Shown here piece by piece: positions 36,445 through 45,389 of a DNA stretch of 64,000 bases. The DNA lies in contig NZ_CABHMZ010000028.1 in the NCBI RefSeq assembly GCF_902167705.1, positions 31,282 through 95,281 of the forward strand, written 5' to 3'. The notes under the pieces were generated by a model, which made no database searches, was not told where the DNA came from, and saw only the letters and a program-made list of their open reading frames with translations. This DNA is from Streptococcus constellatus (lineage in GTDB: Bacteria; Bacillota; Bacilli; Lactobacillales; Streptococcaceae). Position numbers and translations under genes: made by a program. Positions within the stretch are counted from its first letter, which is position 1, and each line of letters begins with the position of its first letter.

Positions 36445-37238
36445 GACACCTTTCTTCCGTATTTTGAACGGAAGTTACGTAGTGCATAAATCTCCCGATT
36501 CACATTTTCTAAGTCTGCATTCTCATAATACTTGGCAATTTGGCACAAGTAAGCATACTGACCATACCAATATAATTTCTTCAATACGGTCGCATTATAC
36601 CGATAGCCATAATAGGTCAACCATTCCTTCCAACGCGCTTCTGGAATATAATGGCTTAACATATGAGCCACATCAAACATTCGATCTGTCAAACGCACAG
36701 AATCCCAATCTACCAAATACACCAAGCCGCTGTCCGTTTCAATCCAATTGCTATGCCGAACATCTCCATGTACAATCGTTGCATAATCCTCACGAAATTG
36801 TGGCAGATTGCTGCGCATGTCTCTTAAAACAGACCGTAAATATTGATTATTACTAAGTGCGATCGGAGCATGTTCCAACCAAGATTCCACTAAATCTGCT
36901 GGCGTCTCCAAAGCATAACCCAGCCGGCGCAGTTGTGTCATCAAGGGACGTGAGCGATGCAAACGCGTCAAAATATTGACAATTTGCTTTTTGTCCATTT
37001 CAGCTGGTGTCAAGATCTTTCCTGACAGCCACTCTTGCGCACTCATAACGTTGCCGTCTGCCCTGCGACGACTCCACAATAGTTGCGGTGCGATTTGTTC
37101 TCTAGCTAAACCTACTAAGATTGGGGTTGTATTCATCTTGACGAAAACGCGCGCCCCATCTGGATAGGTGCCCATGTAGGCTTTTCCACTCTTACCTGCA
37201 ATCGGCGTCAGAGTTAGCTCATTATCAACCAAGTCCAT
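36441..37238 (-). CDS. ccrZ: Cell cycle regulator CcrZ (choline/ethanolamine-kinase-like)
   Basis: A 265-residue protein of the aminoglycoside phosphotransferase/choline kinase fold (formerly YtmP). Motifs: [12 protein letters not shown] (catalytic HGDxxxxN, with Arg after Asp) near residue 155, and [12 protein letters not shown] (metal-binding Asp) near 175. In pneumococcus the homolog CcrZ links division to DnaA-driven replication initiation through FtsZ and phosphorylates ribonucleosides in related species. It overlaps trmB by four bases; the ecsB gene ends 50 bases upstream. Confidence 0.92.
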   Translation of the reverse strand: MDLVDNELTLTPIAGKSGKAYMGTYPDGARVFVKMNTTPILVGLAREQIAPQLLWSRRRADGNVMSAQEWLSGKILTPAEMDKKQIVNILTRLHRSRPLMTQLRRLGYALETPADLVESWLEHAPIALSNNQYLRSVLRDMRSNLPQFREDYATIVHGDVRHSNWIETDSGLVYLVDWDSVRLTDRMFDVAHMLSHYIPEARWKEWLTYYGYRYNATVLKKLYWYGQYAYLCQIAKYYENADLENVNREIYALRNFRSKYGRKVS

Positions 37239-37288
37239 TATTCCCCTCCGTAAAAAGTTTCCTATCTATTTTACTAATTTTACTTCCT

Positions 37289-38335
37289 TTAGTCAACCAA
37301 ACTTCTTAATTTAAATGGCAAATAGATGAAATAAAGTAGCAATGTGATTCCAATCATAAAAAGCAAAGCTACTCTATCTTGGAAAAACAACAAAGCCATC
37401 ATTGTTTCCACAAAAAGCACGCTGTAGCCAATAAGAGTAATCACTTGTTTCACTCCTTTTAACTTCAATCCGGTTTCCAAAGGAAATAAGAACGTCAAAT
37501 ATTGATAATCAAAAGCATTGTACAAAGCTGTCAATTGAAATAGCAAGAGATAATTCAACAAAGCCACGAAAATAGCTGCAATCCACGATTGACTGATAAA
37601 GCCAATTCCCAAAAGAGACAGAAACAGCAATCGTATAGTCAAGGCCAGAAAATCACCATTTCGTAAATAAGAACGCAAATACATATTTTGCCAAGTAGTT
37701 GACTGTCTTTTGGGTAGAATATTTGTCAAACCATCAAGATACGCACGGCGTTTCACACTATTGGAAATTCCTTTAACATTGGTAAAGAGAGCAAAGAAAC
37801 GTAGGATTGTCTGCTTGCGTCTTTCTTCATAATCAATGAGATAGCTCCAATTCACCCCTGCACCTTGGTAAAATTTTTGACTTTTCTGCAAAAACACGAA
37901 CCATTTTGCTATCAACATAAGAAATACAAGAATGAGCCATCCCCAAAATGGCAGACCTAAAGCAAGAAAAAGTGGCGCTGCTAGTAATAGAACAGCCGTT
38001 TGAAGCAAGGCCCATAATCGATAAGATAAACGTGTTTGTTCTTGTAAGTAGCTTTTTAATTCCTCTTCTTTGACCAATAAAAACAGACTATCTGGTTTTT
38101 CCATATAAGTTGCAATTCGTCCCAAAGGCAATAATAAAACCAAAAGAACCGCTAAAGCAAGAATGATTGGCAGGTGATTTTTAGGAAAATTTCGCAACAG
38201 TTGACTGTATTGGACAGCTAAAAAACCAATGAAAACCAGTAAAAACAAAACAAAATGATCGTTAAAAACATAGCGTGAATACTTCAAACATTGATTGCGA
38301 AATACTTGCTTGCGCTTCTGAAACACATCTCTCAT
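37289..38335 (-). CDS. ecsB: ABC transporter permease EcsB
   Basis: A 348-residue membrane protein with about six to eight segments, in paired hydrophobic clusters (FVLFLLVFIGFLAV, LLAAPLFLALGLPFWG, LLFQLTALYNAFDY). This is the EcsB family, partner of the EcsA ATPase, which affects protein secretion, intramembrane proteolysis and competence in B. subtilis and peptide pheromone handling in others. The start overlaps the ecsA stop by four bases. The substrate is not established. Confidence 0.88.
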   Translation of the reverse strand: MRDVFQKRKQVFRNQCLKYSRYVFNDHFVLFLLVFIGFLAVQYSQLLRNFPKNHLPIILALAVLLVLLLPLGRIATYMEKPDSLFLLVKEEELKSYLQEQTRLSYRLWALLQTAVLLLAAPLFLALGLPFWGWLILVFLMLIAKWFVFLQKSQKFYQGAGVNWSYLIDYEERRKQTILRFFALFTNVKGISNSVKRRAYLDGLTNILPKRQSTTWQNMYLRSYLRNGDFLALTIRLLFLSLLGIGFISQSWIAAIFVALLNYLLLFQLTALYNAFDYQYLTFLFPLETGLKLKGVKQVITLIGYSVLFVETMMALLFFQDRVALLFMIGITLLLYFIYLPFKLRSLVD

Positions 38336-39063
38336 AAGTCGGCCTCTTCTGTCAATGCAAGGTAAATATCATTGAGACTAGCGTCTGGCATGGCAAATTT
38401 TGCTCGCAACTCTGCTAAATTGCCTTGAGCACGGATTTCTCCCTTATGCAAAATCACGAATGCATCACACATTTTTTCTGCCGAATCCAGCACGTGCGTA
38501 CTCATGAGAATAGACTTCCCTTTGGACTTTTCATCTGCTAAAAGTTCAATCAAATCAGCAATGGCAACTGGATCCAGTCCCAAAAAAGGCTCATCAACGA
38601 TGAAAAGACTTGGATCGACCACAAAGGCACAAATAATCATGACTTTTTGCTTCATTCCTTTAGAAAAATGCACCGGAAACCAATCCAATTTCTCTTTCAA
38701 GCGAAACATGGTCAGTAATTTCTCCACGCGCGCAAAAGCCACTTCTTGCTCTACATCATAGGCCATAGCAACCGTTTCAATATGCTCACGCAGCGTTAAT
38801 TCCTCATACAAACTAGGTGTTTCTGGAATGAAACCAATTTTCTTACGATAAGCCGTAGGACTATCTTGCAGTTTAGCACCGTCAATTAAAATCTCACCCT
38901 TGTAAGGAGTTAAAAGTCCGATAATTTCATTGATTGTAGTGGATTTACCTGCACCGTTCAAGCCAATCAGTCCCACCAGTTCACCATTTCCCACCGTGAA
39001 ACTAATGTCTTTTAAAACAGGGATATTCACATAGCCCCCTGTAAGCCCTTTTATTTCTAACAT
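38332..39063 (-). CDS. ecsA: ABC transporter ATP-binding protein EcsA
   Basis: A 243-residue ATPase with Walker A GLNGAGKST (about 36-44), a signature written FSKGMKQKV (noncanonical LSGGQ, normal for EcsA), and Walker B LFIVDEPFLGLD near 153-164. It pairs with the EcsB permease directly downstream. The start MLEIKGLTGGYVNIPVLKD follows a divergent promoter region shared with the HIT gene. Family placement is firm; the transported molecule is unknown. Confidence 0.92.
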   Translation of the reverse strand: MLEIKGLTGGYVNIPVLKDISFTVGNGELVGLIGLNGAGKSTTINEIIGLLTPYKGEILIDGAKLQDSPTAYRKKIGFIPETPSLYEELTLREHIETVAMAYDVEQEVAFARVEKLLTMFRLKEKLDWFPVHFSKGMKQKVMIICAFVVDPSLFIVDEPFLGLDPVAIADLIELLADEKSKGKSILMSTHVLDSAEKMCDAFVILHKGEIRAQGNLAELRAKFAMPDASLNDIYLALTEEADL

Positions 39064-39081
39064 ATTTTCTCCAAATTCTGG

Positions 39082-39101
39082 TATAATGTTCTTATATTAT
39101 A
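39082..39101. promoter_or_regulatory. Divergent -10 elements between ecsA and the HIT gene
   Basis: On the plus strand TGGTATAAT (TATAAT 39082-39087) is an extended -10 for the HIT gene. On the minus strand TATAAT (39096-39101) serves ecsA. The two overlap face to face, so they probably compete. Confidence 0.5.
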
Positions 39102-39132
39102 ACAAAATCTAGCAAAGTGGAGGTAAAATTTG

Positions 39133-39543
39133 ATGGAAGATTGCATTTTTTGTAAGATTATCGCAGGAGAAATTCCAGCTTCTAAAGTTTACGAGGACGA
39201 ACAAATCTTGGCATTTTTAGATATTTCACAAGTTACTCCTGGACATACCTTAGTTGTCCCTAAAAAACATTTTCGTAATATGCTTGAAATGGATGGAGAA
39301 GCTGCTAGCCAACTTTTTGCACGAATACCAGATATTGCTCGGAAAGTGATGAAGGCGACTGATGCAAAGGGAATGAATATCATCAATAACAACGAAGAAA
39401 TCGCTGGTCAGACTGTCTTCCATACACATGTCCACTTAGCGCCACGTTATACTGAAGATGATGATTTAAAAGTAACCTTTGCTGCTCACGAACCCGATTT
39501 CCCCGCATTGGCAGCTTTAGCCGAAAAAATTTCAAAAGCATAA
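39133..39543 (+). CDS. HIT family nucleotide hydrolase
   Basis: A 136-residue histidine triad protein (Hint type) that hydrolyses nucleoside phosphoramidates or similar. It begins MEDCIFCKIIAGEIPASKVYED with a zinc-like CxxC, and the triad is HTHVHLAPR near residue 98. The frame allows TTG at 39130, but ATG at 39133 is preferred; GGAGG lies upstream. Downstream by nine bases is the coiled-coil gene at 39553. Its cellular role in streptococci is not clear. Confidence 0.92.
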   Translation: MEDCIFCKIIAGEIPASKVYEDEQILAFLDISQVTPGHTLVVPKKHFRNMLEMDGEAASQLFARIPDIARKVMKATDAKGMNIINNNEEIAGQTVFHTHVHLAPRYTEDDDLKVTFAAHEPDFPALAALAEKISKA

Positions 39544-39552
39544 GGAGAAAAC

Positions 39553-39840
39553 ATGAAACTTAGTAACCTATTGTTATTCACTGGTGTAGCAGCAGCCAGT
39601 TTTTGCCTTGTTAAAAATAGAGAAAAAGTCATAAATGAAGCAATTGAAAGTTACGATTTAATAGACAACATACAGCATGACCTTCAAAATATTCAAAAAA
39701 ATCTACAAGTCATTCAAGCACAAAAAGGCAACCTAGAAACCATTACACAGGATTTGTCCTACCAATTTAGGCTCTTTGAACAAGAAGCTACCGCACGACT
39801 TCGTCAAATCCAAGACGTCTGGAATGCTCATCAAAAATAG
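39553..39840 (+). CDS. Membrane-anchored coiled-coil protein, 95 aa
   Basis: A 95-residue protein with one N-terminal membrane segment (LLLFTGVAAASFCLV, residues 5-20) followed by about 70 residues of predicted coiled coil (DNIQHDLQNIQKNLQVIQ, then NLETITQDLSYQF). This resembles YtxH-like membrane-tethered proteins of streptococci, but no function is known. It follows the HIT gene by nine bases with AAGGAG, and a strong hairpin terminator comes after. The call of a bitopic coiled-coil protein is from sequence; the role is unknown. Confidence 0.8.
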   Translation: MKLSNLLLFTGVAAASFCLVKNREKVINEAIESYDLIDNIQHDLQNIQKNLQVIQAQKGNLETITQDLSYQFRLFEQEATARLRQIQDVWNAHQK

Positions 39841-39844
39841 ATAT

Positions 39845-39882
39845 AAAGTAAGGCAGGGACAATATTATCCCTGCCTTACTTT
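39845..39882 (+). terminator. Terminator after HIT/coiled-coil operon
   Basis: AAAGTAAGGCAGGGA and TCCCTGCCTTACTTT form a perfect 15-bp stem with an 8-base loop, ending in TTTAT. The stem is long; it may also stop minus-strand transcription from the LCP gene. Confidence 0.75.
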
Positions 39883-39904
39883 ATCATGCTACTAAGATTA
39901 CACA

Positions 39905-40107
39905 CAGTAGCTGATTGATGTTGAGGTTGCAGATAGAACTTGCAAAGCAAGTGCCGACTTTGCTCACTTTTCGCACTTAGAAAAGTCCCTTTGACAAAAA
40001 TTTCGTTTTCTTCATTCACCACCTCAACAGTCCAAAAAACTATTGAGCAACTCTGCGGGAGACTAAGAACTAAAAATGTTCAACTTTTAGTTCTGTCTCA
40101 CTCCTTT
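39905..40107 (-). repeat. Intergenic repeat element (GAGTGAGACAGAAC type)
   Basis: On the minus strand this starts GAGTGAGACAGAACTAAAA, then a hairpin with AGAACTAAAA and TTTTAGTTCT arms (40066-40094), TAGTCTCCCGC and a trailing AT-rich part. The GAGTG-GACAGAA start and the following TCCCRC block match the element at 21348-21536, in inverted orientation. It is non-coding and lies after the LCP gene, so it may end that transcript. Confidence 0.5.
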
Positions 40108-40108
40108 T

Positions 40109-41227
40109 TCATTGTTGACCGTATTGCCCATAATACTGCCCGTTCGAGTCTGCTTCATAAGGGCTGCTGGAATAAGCTGATGAATCAGCTACACCACTTG
40201 CTGATCCATTTCCTGATTGACTGTAGCTAGGAGCAGTACCGCCATACAATTCTTCATACAAAACAGCGTTTGTCTCCAATTCAGTCACTTCTTCTAAGCC
40301 AAGTGATTTTCTCAGAACATTTTGCATTTCTAACATATGCTCTGATGTAACAATTTGATAAGAACCACCATCGGATAAAGTTGCATCTTCACCTTTTAAC
40401 TGCTTACTTTTAATATTCTTGAAAGCATCTTGATAACCTAATAATTGCGGAATACTACCAGAAGATAACTCAACATTGGTCTGCATGTTGTTACTAACAG
40501 CTTTTAAAATAGCCTGATAATGGCTGACACTATTTAAACTCAGCACTTTTTGGACTACTTTTTGAATCACTTCTCGTTGACGTTTTTGACGGCCATAATC
40601 TCCTTCTGGATCTTGATAACGCATGCGAGAATAAACCAATGCCTGGTCTCCGTTGATGTGTTGCTCACCTGGTTCAACGACTGCTTTATACTCTGGTTCA
40701 TTTTCTTCAATCGAAATAGGGAAACCAAGAGTATTGTTCACGGTAATTCCCCCCACAGCATCAACCAATTGTACTAGCCCCTTCATATTGATGAGCACAT
40801 AGCGGTCAATATGAATATTCATCATCTTTTGCACCGTGGAGATAGCCAATTCAGCTCCGCCGTTTGCGTAGGCAGCATTGAGTTTGGCTTGCATTGTTTC
40901 ATCACCATTTTCAATTTTAGTAAGGATATCCCGCTCTAAACTCATCATCGTTGTTTTTTTTGTTTTAGGATTGACCGTCATGAGAATCATAGAGTCGCTA
41001 TTTCCAGCCCACCGATCTGAGCGTGAACCACTACCCGTATCCACCCCCATTAAGAGCAACGTAAGAGGTTTGGTCGCCGCAATAACATCTGTATCTTTCC
41101 CAAAGCTCTTGTATGTTTTAGATAAGACATCCGTCGATTGATTATAAATTGTAAACCCATAAACGCCCAGCCCCGCAACAGTTACAATACACAAGCTCAA
41201 AAACATTAAGATAATTTTTTTAAACAT
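40109..41227 (-). CDS. LCP family (LytR-CpsA-Psr) cell wall ligase
   Basis: A 372-residue membrane-bound phosphotransferase that attaches teichoic acid or other glycopolymers to peptidoglycan. One N-terminal membrane helix (about 5-24) precedes the LCP domain: LLLMGVDTGSGSRSDRWAGNSDSM with the DxR pair, SLERDI, and the YSRMRYQDPEGDYGRQKRQ catalytic block. The C-terminal 40 residues are Ser/Gly/Tyr/Gln-rich. The order tsaE-GNAT-LCP matches S. mutans brpA and pneumococcal lytR. It follows the GNAT stop by seven bases with no clear ribosome site, suggesting coupling. Confidence 0.9.
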   Translation of the reverse strand: MFKKIILMFLSLCIVTVAGLGVYGFTIYNQSTDVLSKTYKSFGKDTDVIAATKPLTLLLMGVDTGSGSRSDRWAGNSDSMILMTVNPKTKKTTMMSLERDILTKIENGDETMQAKLNAAYANGGAELAISTVQKMMNIHIDRYVLINMKGLVQLVDAVGGITVNNTLGFPISIEENEPEYKAVVEPGEQHINGDQALVYSRMRYQDPEGDYGRQKRQREVIQKVVQKVLSLNSVSHYQAILKAVSNNMQTNVELSSGSIPQLLGYQDAFKNIKSKQLKGEDATLSDGGSYQIVTSEHMLEMQNVLRKSLGLEEVTELETNAVLYEELYGGTAPSYSQSGNGSASGVADSSAYSSSPYEADSNGQYYGQYGQQ

Positions 41228-41234
41228 ATTTATT

Positions 41235-41756
41235 CTAGTCTATCAGTTTTCCCATTAGGTAAACATCAAGAAATTTCCCTTCTGCAAGATAGGCTCCTCT
41301 TTTTTGAATGCCCTCAATCTCAAACCCAAACGCCTGATACAAATGAACAGCACGTTCATTTCTTACTTGTACAGTTAATTCTAATCGCCGAATCACTCCA
41401 GAATTCTCTGCCCAGTCAATTGCCTCTTCCAAAAGAAGTTTTCCTAAACCTTGATTCCAAAATGCTCTTTTAACCACGATAAAGACCTGTCCAATATGTC
41501 GAATCCGCTCATGAAAATCAGCTGTAATACTTACAAGACCAGCAATTCCATCATCTAATAGTGCAATTAGATAAATCTGATTATCTGACACAGCTTGATG
41601 TTGAATGAAAGAGCTCATCTCCTCTTCTGTCATCAAAATCCCTGCGTCATCTAATGTCATGTAATCTGACTCTTGCCCAACCTGATTAAGAAAATCAACC
41701 AAATGTTTGGCATCCTGAGCTTCCGCTTCTCTTATCAGCAATTCTAACTCAGCCAT
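41235..41756 (-). CDS. GNAT family N-acetyltransferase
   Basis: A 173-residue GNAT enzyme with the CoA motif FIVVKRAFWNQGLGKLLLE (about 105-123, QxxGxG) and a later ERAVHLYQAFGF. The frame opens at 41825, but the ATG at 41756 (MAELELLIREAE) overlaps the tsaE stop by eight bases and fits the domain start. Its place between tsaE and an LCP gene is conserved in streptococci. The substrate is unknown. Confidence 0.85.
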   Translation of the reverse strand: MAELELLIREAEAQDAKHLVDFLNQVGQESDYMTLDDAGILMTEEEMSSFIQHQAVSDNQIYLIALLDDGIAGLVSITADFHERIRHIGQVFIVVKRAFWNQGLGKLLLEEAIDWAENSGVIRRLELTVQVRNERAVHLYQAFGFEIEGIQKRGAYLAEGKFLDVYLMGKLID

Positions 41757-42189
41757 TGACAAATTCCTCAAGCAAATTCTCAGCTCGAGAGCCTTTTGCG
41801 TCAAAGACCAATTCTCGACCATCATTTTTTCTTAGAATTGTCAATGTTAGATAGTCGCTTGGCAAGCTAGCTCCCAACAATTCGCCCCATTCAATAACCG
41901 TCACCCCATCTCCAAAGAGAAAATCGTCTAAATCAATAGAATCTGGATCTTCTCCAATGCGATAAACGTCCAAATGATAAAGCGGCAGGCGTCCGTCATA
42001 TTCTCGTACAATAGTATAGGTCGGACTTTTAATCATTTGTTTGATACCCAGGCCACGCGCTAAACCTTTGGTGAAGGTTGTTTTCCCAGCACCCAAATCA
42101 CCCGTTAAAATCAACACATCTTGTTTTTGGAGTAAAGCACCTAATTTCTCGCCCCACGCCATCAACTCATCTTCATTATGGCTAAACAT
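41749..42189 (-). CDS. tsaE: tRNA threonylcarbamoyladenosine biosynthesis ATPase TsaE
   Basis: A 146-residue P-loop protein needed with TsaB and TsaD for t6A37 formation in tRNA. Walker A is GDLGAGKTTF near residues 35-44; SPTYTIVREY and the HLDVYRI and WGELLG motifs are family signatures. The ATG at 42189 matches relatives. No ribosome site is visible: an extended -10 (TGATATAAT) ends six bases before the ATG, so the message is predicted to be leaderless. Confidence 0.94.
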   Translation of the reverse strand: MFSHNEDELMAWGEKLGALLQKQDVLILTGDLGAGKTTFTKGLARGLGIKQMIKSPTYTIVREYDGRLPLYHLDVYRIGEDPDSIDLDDFLFGDGVTVIEWGELLGASLPSDYLTLTILRKNDGRELVFDAKGSRAENLLEEFVNG

Positions 42190-42195
42190 TCTACT

Positions 42196-42204
42196 ATTAT
42201 ATCA
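42196..42204 (-). promoter_or_regulatory. Extended -10 promoter of tsaE (predicted leaderless)
   Basis: TGATATAAT on the minus strand, six bases before the tsaE ATG. No good -35 at 17 bases. Initiation would occur at or next to the ATG. Confidence 0.6.
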
Positions 42205-42275
42205 AAATTTTTCTGTTTCTGCTAAAATTTGACAAAAGAAAAGCTAGTTCCAAAGAACTAGCGATTTCCCAATCA

Positions 42276-43715
42276 TTAAGCCAAAGCTAGACTGATAAAG
42301 TTTAGGATAAACAAAGCATCCAATACCCAGATAATAGGGTGGACTTCCTTGGCTTCACCTTTGATGATTTTCACAAAAGCATACATGGTAAATCCTGCGG
42401 CAATACCATGAGTAATACTGTAAGTAAAGCCCATGAAAATCGACGTGAAGAATGCCGGTATCGCTTCTGACAAATCATCCCATTCGATATCTTTCATACT
42501 GGATAGCATCATGACCCCAACAATAATGAGAATAGGAGCTACTGCTACTGTTGGTACAATGGCAAGAAGTGGACTAAAGAAACTTGAAATAGCAAACAAA
42601 GCCGCAACAACAAGTGCTGTCAATCCAGTACGGCCTCCTGCTTCAATCCCAGCTGCACTTTCTACATAAGTTGTGACATTTGAAGTCCCTGCAATCGCAC
42701 CAATCGTTGTTCCAACCATGTCTGAAAACAGCGCCTTGTCCATTTTAGTTTGAAGACCAGACGAATCTTTAGCGGCTTCTTCGTCTGCAACATTAAAGAT
42801 ACCTGCTTTGCGCCCTGTACTAATCAAAGTTCCAATATTATCAAAAATATCCGTTAATGAAAAGGCCAAAATGGCAAGAAGCACTTCTGGAATGCGAGCT
42901 GGTTTTGCAAACAACGCCAACAAGCCATCTTTACCTAGAGCCGCACCAAAAATCTTTCCTAAATCCTGAACAGCCGCTCCGATATTATTGGAAGCAAAAT
43001 TGATTTTTGAAAGGTCTACAACCCCTACCAAGATAGCTACGATTGTAGTTGTTGCAATGGATAGAACAATCCCTCCACGCACACGTTTCAAGACAAAGAA
43101 AATGGTAATGAGAATTCCAAACAAGGCGACAAGAACAGCTGGATTGTTAAAATCTACCAAGCCCGGTGTTGCCATTCCATTAGCCGTAATAGCTGCTTGT
43201 GCCTTATCAGCTCCTTTTCCCGCAACAGTATAGGTTCCTGGATCGATTGAAAATTTCAAAAGTCCTGCTTTTTTCACTCCGATATAAGCGAGGAAAATTC
43301 CAATCCCACCAGAAATCGCATATTTCAAACTTTCAGGAATTGCATGAATAATAATCGTACGAACTCTAGTCAGCGTGACAATAATACTAATAATCCCGCA
43401 GAGGAAAACCATTGCCAGCGCCTCTTGCCATGTATAACCAAGTGCAAATACAACGGTATAAGTAAAGAAAGCATTGAGTCCCATACCAGATGCCTGAGCA
43501 TAAGGAATATTGGCATAAAAAGCCATCATCAGCGTCCCTGCAACAGTCCCAATGATCGTTGCTAAGAAAACACCTTGTGCGGGCATGCCCGTTTGACTGA
43601 GCATTTCAGGGTTGACAAAGAGGATATAACTCATTGCAAAGAAAGTGGTTAAACCAGCAAGAACTTCTGTACGAACAGTCGTACCGTTCTCTTTTAGTTT
43701 AAAAAACTTGTCCAT
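42276..43715 (-). CDS. NCS2 family purine permease (AzgA/PbuG type)
   Basis: A 479-residue membrane transporter for guanine/hypoxanthine-type nucleobases. Twelve or more segments are present, with MDKFFKLKENGTTVRTEVLAGLTTF at the start (shown here in part), the family motif QASGMGLNAFFTYT, and SGGIGIFLAYIG. The frame opens at 43763, but ATG 43715 has AAGGAG and matches AzgA-like proteins. It has its own promoter: TTGAAA, 17 bases, TATTAT. No purine riboswitch is visible in the short leader. Confidence 0.9.
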   Translation of the reverse strand: MDKFFKLKENGTTVRTEVLAGLTTFFAMSYILFVNPEMLSQTGMPAQGVFLATIIGTVAGTLMMAFYANIPYAQASGMGLNAFFTYTVVFALGYTWQEALAMVFLCGIISIIVTLTRVRTIIIHAIPESLKYAISGGIGIFLAYIGVKKAGLLKFSIDPGTYTVAGKGADKAQAAITANGMATPGLVDFNNPAVLVALFGILITIFFVLKRVRGGIVLSIATTTIVAILVGVVDLSKINFASNNIGAAVQDLGKIFGAALGKDGLLALFAKPARIPEVLLAILAFSLTDIFDNIGTLISTGRKAGIFNVADEEAAKDSSGLQTKMDKALFSDMVGTTIGAIAGTSNVTTYVESAAGIEAGGRTGLTALVVAALFAISSFFSPLLAIVPTVAVAPILIIVGVMMLSSMKDIEWDDLSEAIPAFFTSIFMGFTYSITHGIAAGFTMYAFVKIIKGEAKEVHPIIWVLDALFILNFISLALA

Positions 43716-43753
43716 TTTTAAAAATCTCCTTATATTTACGAACGATAGTAGAT

Positions 43754-43782
43754 ATAATATCACAAAACATTCATGATTTCAA
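43754..43782 (-). promoter_or_regulatory. Promoter of the purine permease gene
   Basis: TTGAAA (43777-43782), 17-base spacer with TGTGA, TATTAT (43754-43759) on the minus strand, about 40 bases before the gene. Confidence 0.6.
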
Positions 43783-43824
43783 TATATTTTCAAAAAAACA
43801 AGCATATATTCTCACTAAAAACCG

Positions 43825-44424
43825 TTATTTTGACTTATTTCTACTCAAAAAGACTAAAGACATGATTTGAATGAAGGTAAACCCTAAAATAAATAGCAGA
43901 CGCTCTCTCTGCAAAGCAGCTGCCAACCGCTCAAAGACCAGCCTAGGATGACTGACTAGATCCCAAGAATTGAGCCGATCATAACGCCCAATATAAATGG
44001 CTAAACTGGATAAAAATGATACGGCTCCGATAGCTAAATATTCCAGCCACCATTTGAGCTTCAAATAGCCAGAAATCAAGTTCCAGCTCTCAATTCCACA
44101 TAAGACTCCAAAGAAAATACTTGGAACAAAGGCCATAAAGAGATGCAGACTTTCTCGATTCCACAAAGTATCACTTACCCAATGCATATGCACCAAGTCC
44201 GTAATCATATAAAAAGTATTCGGATAAAAAACAAACCAAAGAATGGCTACGGGCAAGAAAAACCATTTTTTCTTAAACTGAACCGCTATAAAAGCTGCAT
44301 CATAGGCAACCAAAGCGAGAAACATATTCCAGATTAAATCCGGTCCCTGAGTCAAAATTCCTTCGGCATAAACGATAGCAGAAATAATCGCAAAGAAAAT
44401 ATGAATGATAATTGTTTTACGCAT
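43825..44424 (-). CDS. DUF1361 membrane protein
   Basis: A 199-residue membrane protein with six predicted segments and the conserved YPNTFYMITDLVHM block (about 67-80) plus the central FGVLCGIESWNL and IYIGRYDRLNSWD, the DUF1361 family signature. These proteins are widespread in lactobacillales and have no known function. It begins MRKTIIIHIFFAIISAIVYAE with an AGGAGG site. Monocistronic on the minus strand between the purine permease and the HAD gene. Confidence 0.85.
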   Translation of the reverse strand: MRKTIIIHIFFAIISAIVYAEGILTQGPDLIWNMFLALVAYDAAFIAVQFKKKWFFLPVAILWFVFYPNTFYMITDLVHMHWVSDTLWNRESLHLFMAFVPSIFFGVLCGIESWNLISGYLKLKWWLEYLAIGAVSFLSSLAIYIGRYDRLNSWDLVSHPRLVFERLAAALQRERLLFILGFTFIQIMSLVFLSRNKSK

Positions 44425-44531
44425 ACTCGATCTCCTCCTTCATTTATATAAGAAAACATTATATCACAAATTCTGCACTTTCATCTTAAAATCTGCTATA
44501 ATAGAAAACAGCACAAATGAAAGAGTAGACT

Positions 44532-45344
44532 ATGACAAAAAAAGTAATTGCAGTAGATTTAGACGGGACTTTGCTCAATTCTGACAGCAAACTGTCTGAA
44601 TTTACAAAAGAAACAATCAAAAAAATTTCTAAAAAAGGACACCATGTTGTTATCACAACAGGACGCCCTTATCGAATGGCACATGAATTCTACAAAGAAT
44701 TAGAGCTACATACCCCTATGATCAATTTCAACGGCTCCTTGACCCATATTCCAGAAAAAAATTGGCAGCAAGAAAGATGTATCACCTTAGATAAAGAATA
44801 TCTATTAGATATTGTCAAAAGGAAACAAGAGATTGAAGCAGATTTCATCGCTGGCGAGTACCGAAAGAAATTTTATATTACAGCACCAAACGAAGCCATT
44901 GCCGATCCAAAATTGTTCGGTGTAGAATCCTTTCGGCCTGAGAATCAGTTCATTCCTGACTTAGTGACTAAAAATCCTAACTGTATCCTCTTGCAAACAC
45001 ATGCCAATGATAAATATGCCTTGGCGGATGAATTGAACCAATTTTATCAACAGCAGCTCTCTATCAACACTTGGGGCGGTCCACTCAATATTCTTGAATG
45101 CACTCCAAAAAGCGTTAATAAAGCCTCAGCTTTGAAATATTTGTTAGAGGTTCTGAATGTGGATCGGAAGGATTTGATTGCTTTTGGCGACGAGCACAAT
45201 GATACAGAGATGTTAGCATTTGCTGGTACAGGCTATGCCATGAAAAATGCTAGTCAGACACTTCTTCCTTATGCAGATGAACAGCTGCCACTTACCAATG
45301 ATCAAGATGGGGTCGCTCATCAATTGTTGAAACTATTTTTATAA
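44532..45344 (+). CDS. Cof-type HAD-IIB family phosphatase
   Basis: A 270-residue HAD hydrolase. Motif I is VDLDGTLLNSD (Asp nucleophile near residue 10), motif II TTGRP, and motif III/IV KASALKYLLE and FGDEHNDTEML. The C2B cap between about 85 and 185 places it with Cof/YidA sugar- or nucleotide-phosphate phosphatases. An extended -10 (TGCTATAAT near 44497) precedes it. The natural substrate is not predictable. A terminator follows. Confidence 0.9.
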   Translation: MTKKVIAVDLDGTLLNSDSKLSEFTKETIKKISKKGHHVVITTGRPYRMAHEFYKELELHTPMINFNGSLTHIPEKNWQQERCITLDKEYLLDIVKRKQEIEADFIAGEYRKKFYITAPNEAIADPKLFGVESFRPENQFIPDLVTKNPNCILLQTHANDKYALADELNQFYQQQLSINTWGGPLNILECTPKSVNKASALKYLLEVLNVDRKDLIAFGDEHNDTEMLAFAGTGYAMKNASQTLLPYADEQLPLTNDQDGVAHQLLKLFL

Positions 45345-45351
45345 TAATGCC

Positions 45352-45389
45352 TAGAGTCGGACAGTTTTTCTGCCTGACTCTTTTTACTA
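45352..45389 (+). terminator. Terminator after HAD gene
   Basis: AGAGTCGGACAG and CTGCCTGACTCT pair imperfectly with a short T loop, then TTTT. Directly after the HAD stop. Confidence 0.65.

Noticed and set aside
36335..36856. A 173-codon plus-strand frame across trmB and ccrZ
   Set aside because: Antisense to two well-recognised coupled genes and without a recognisable domain.
43716..43753. Purine riboswitch before the NCS2 permease
   Set aside because: The leader is only about 35 bases and contains no conserved purine-aptamer sequence.
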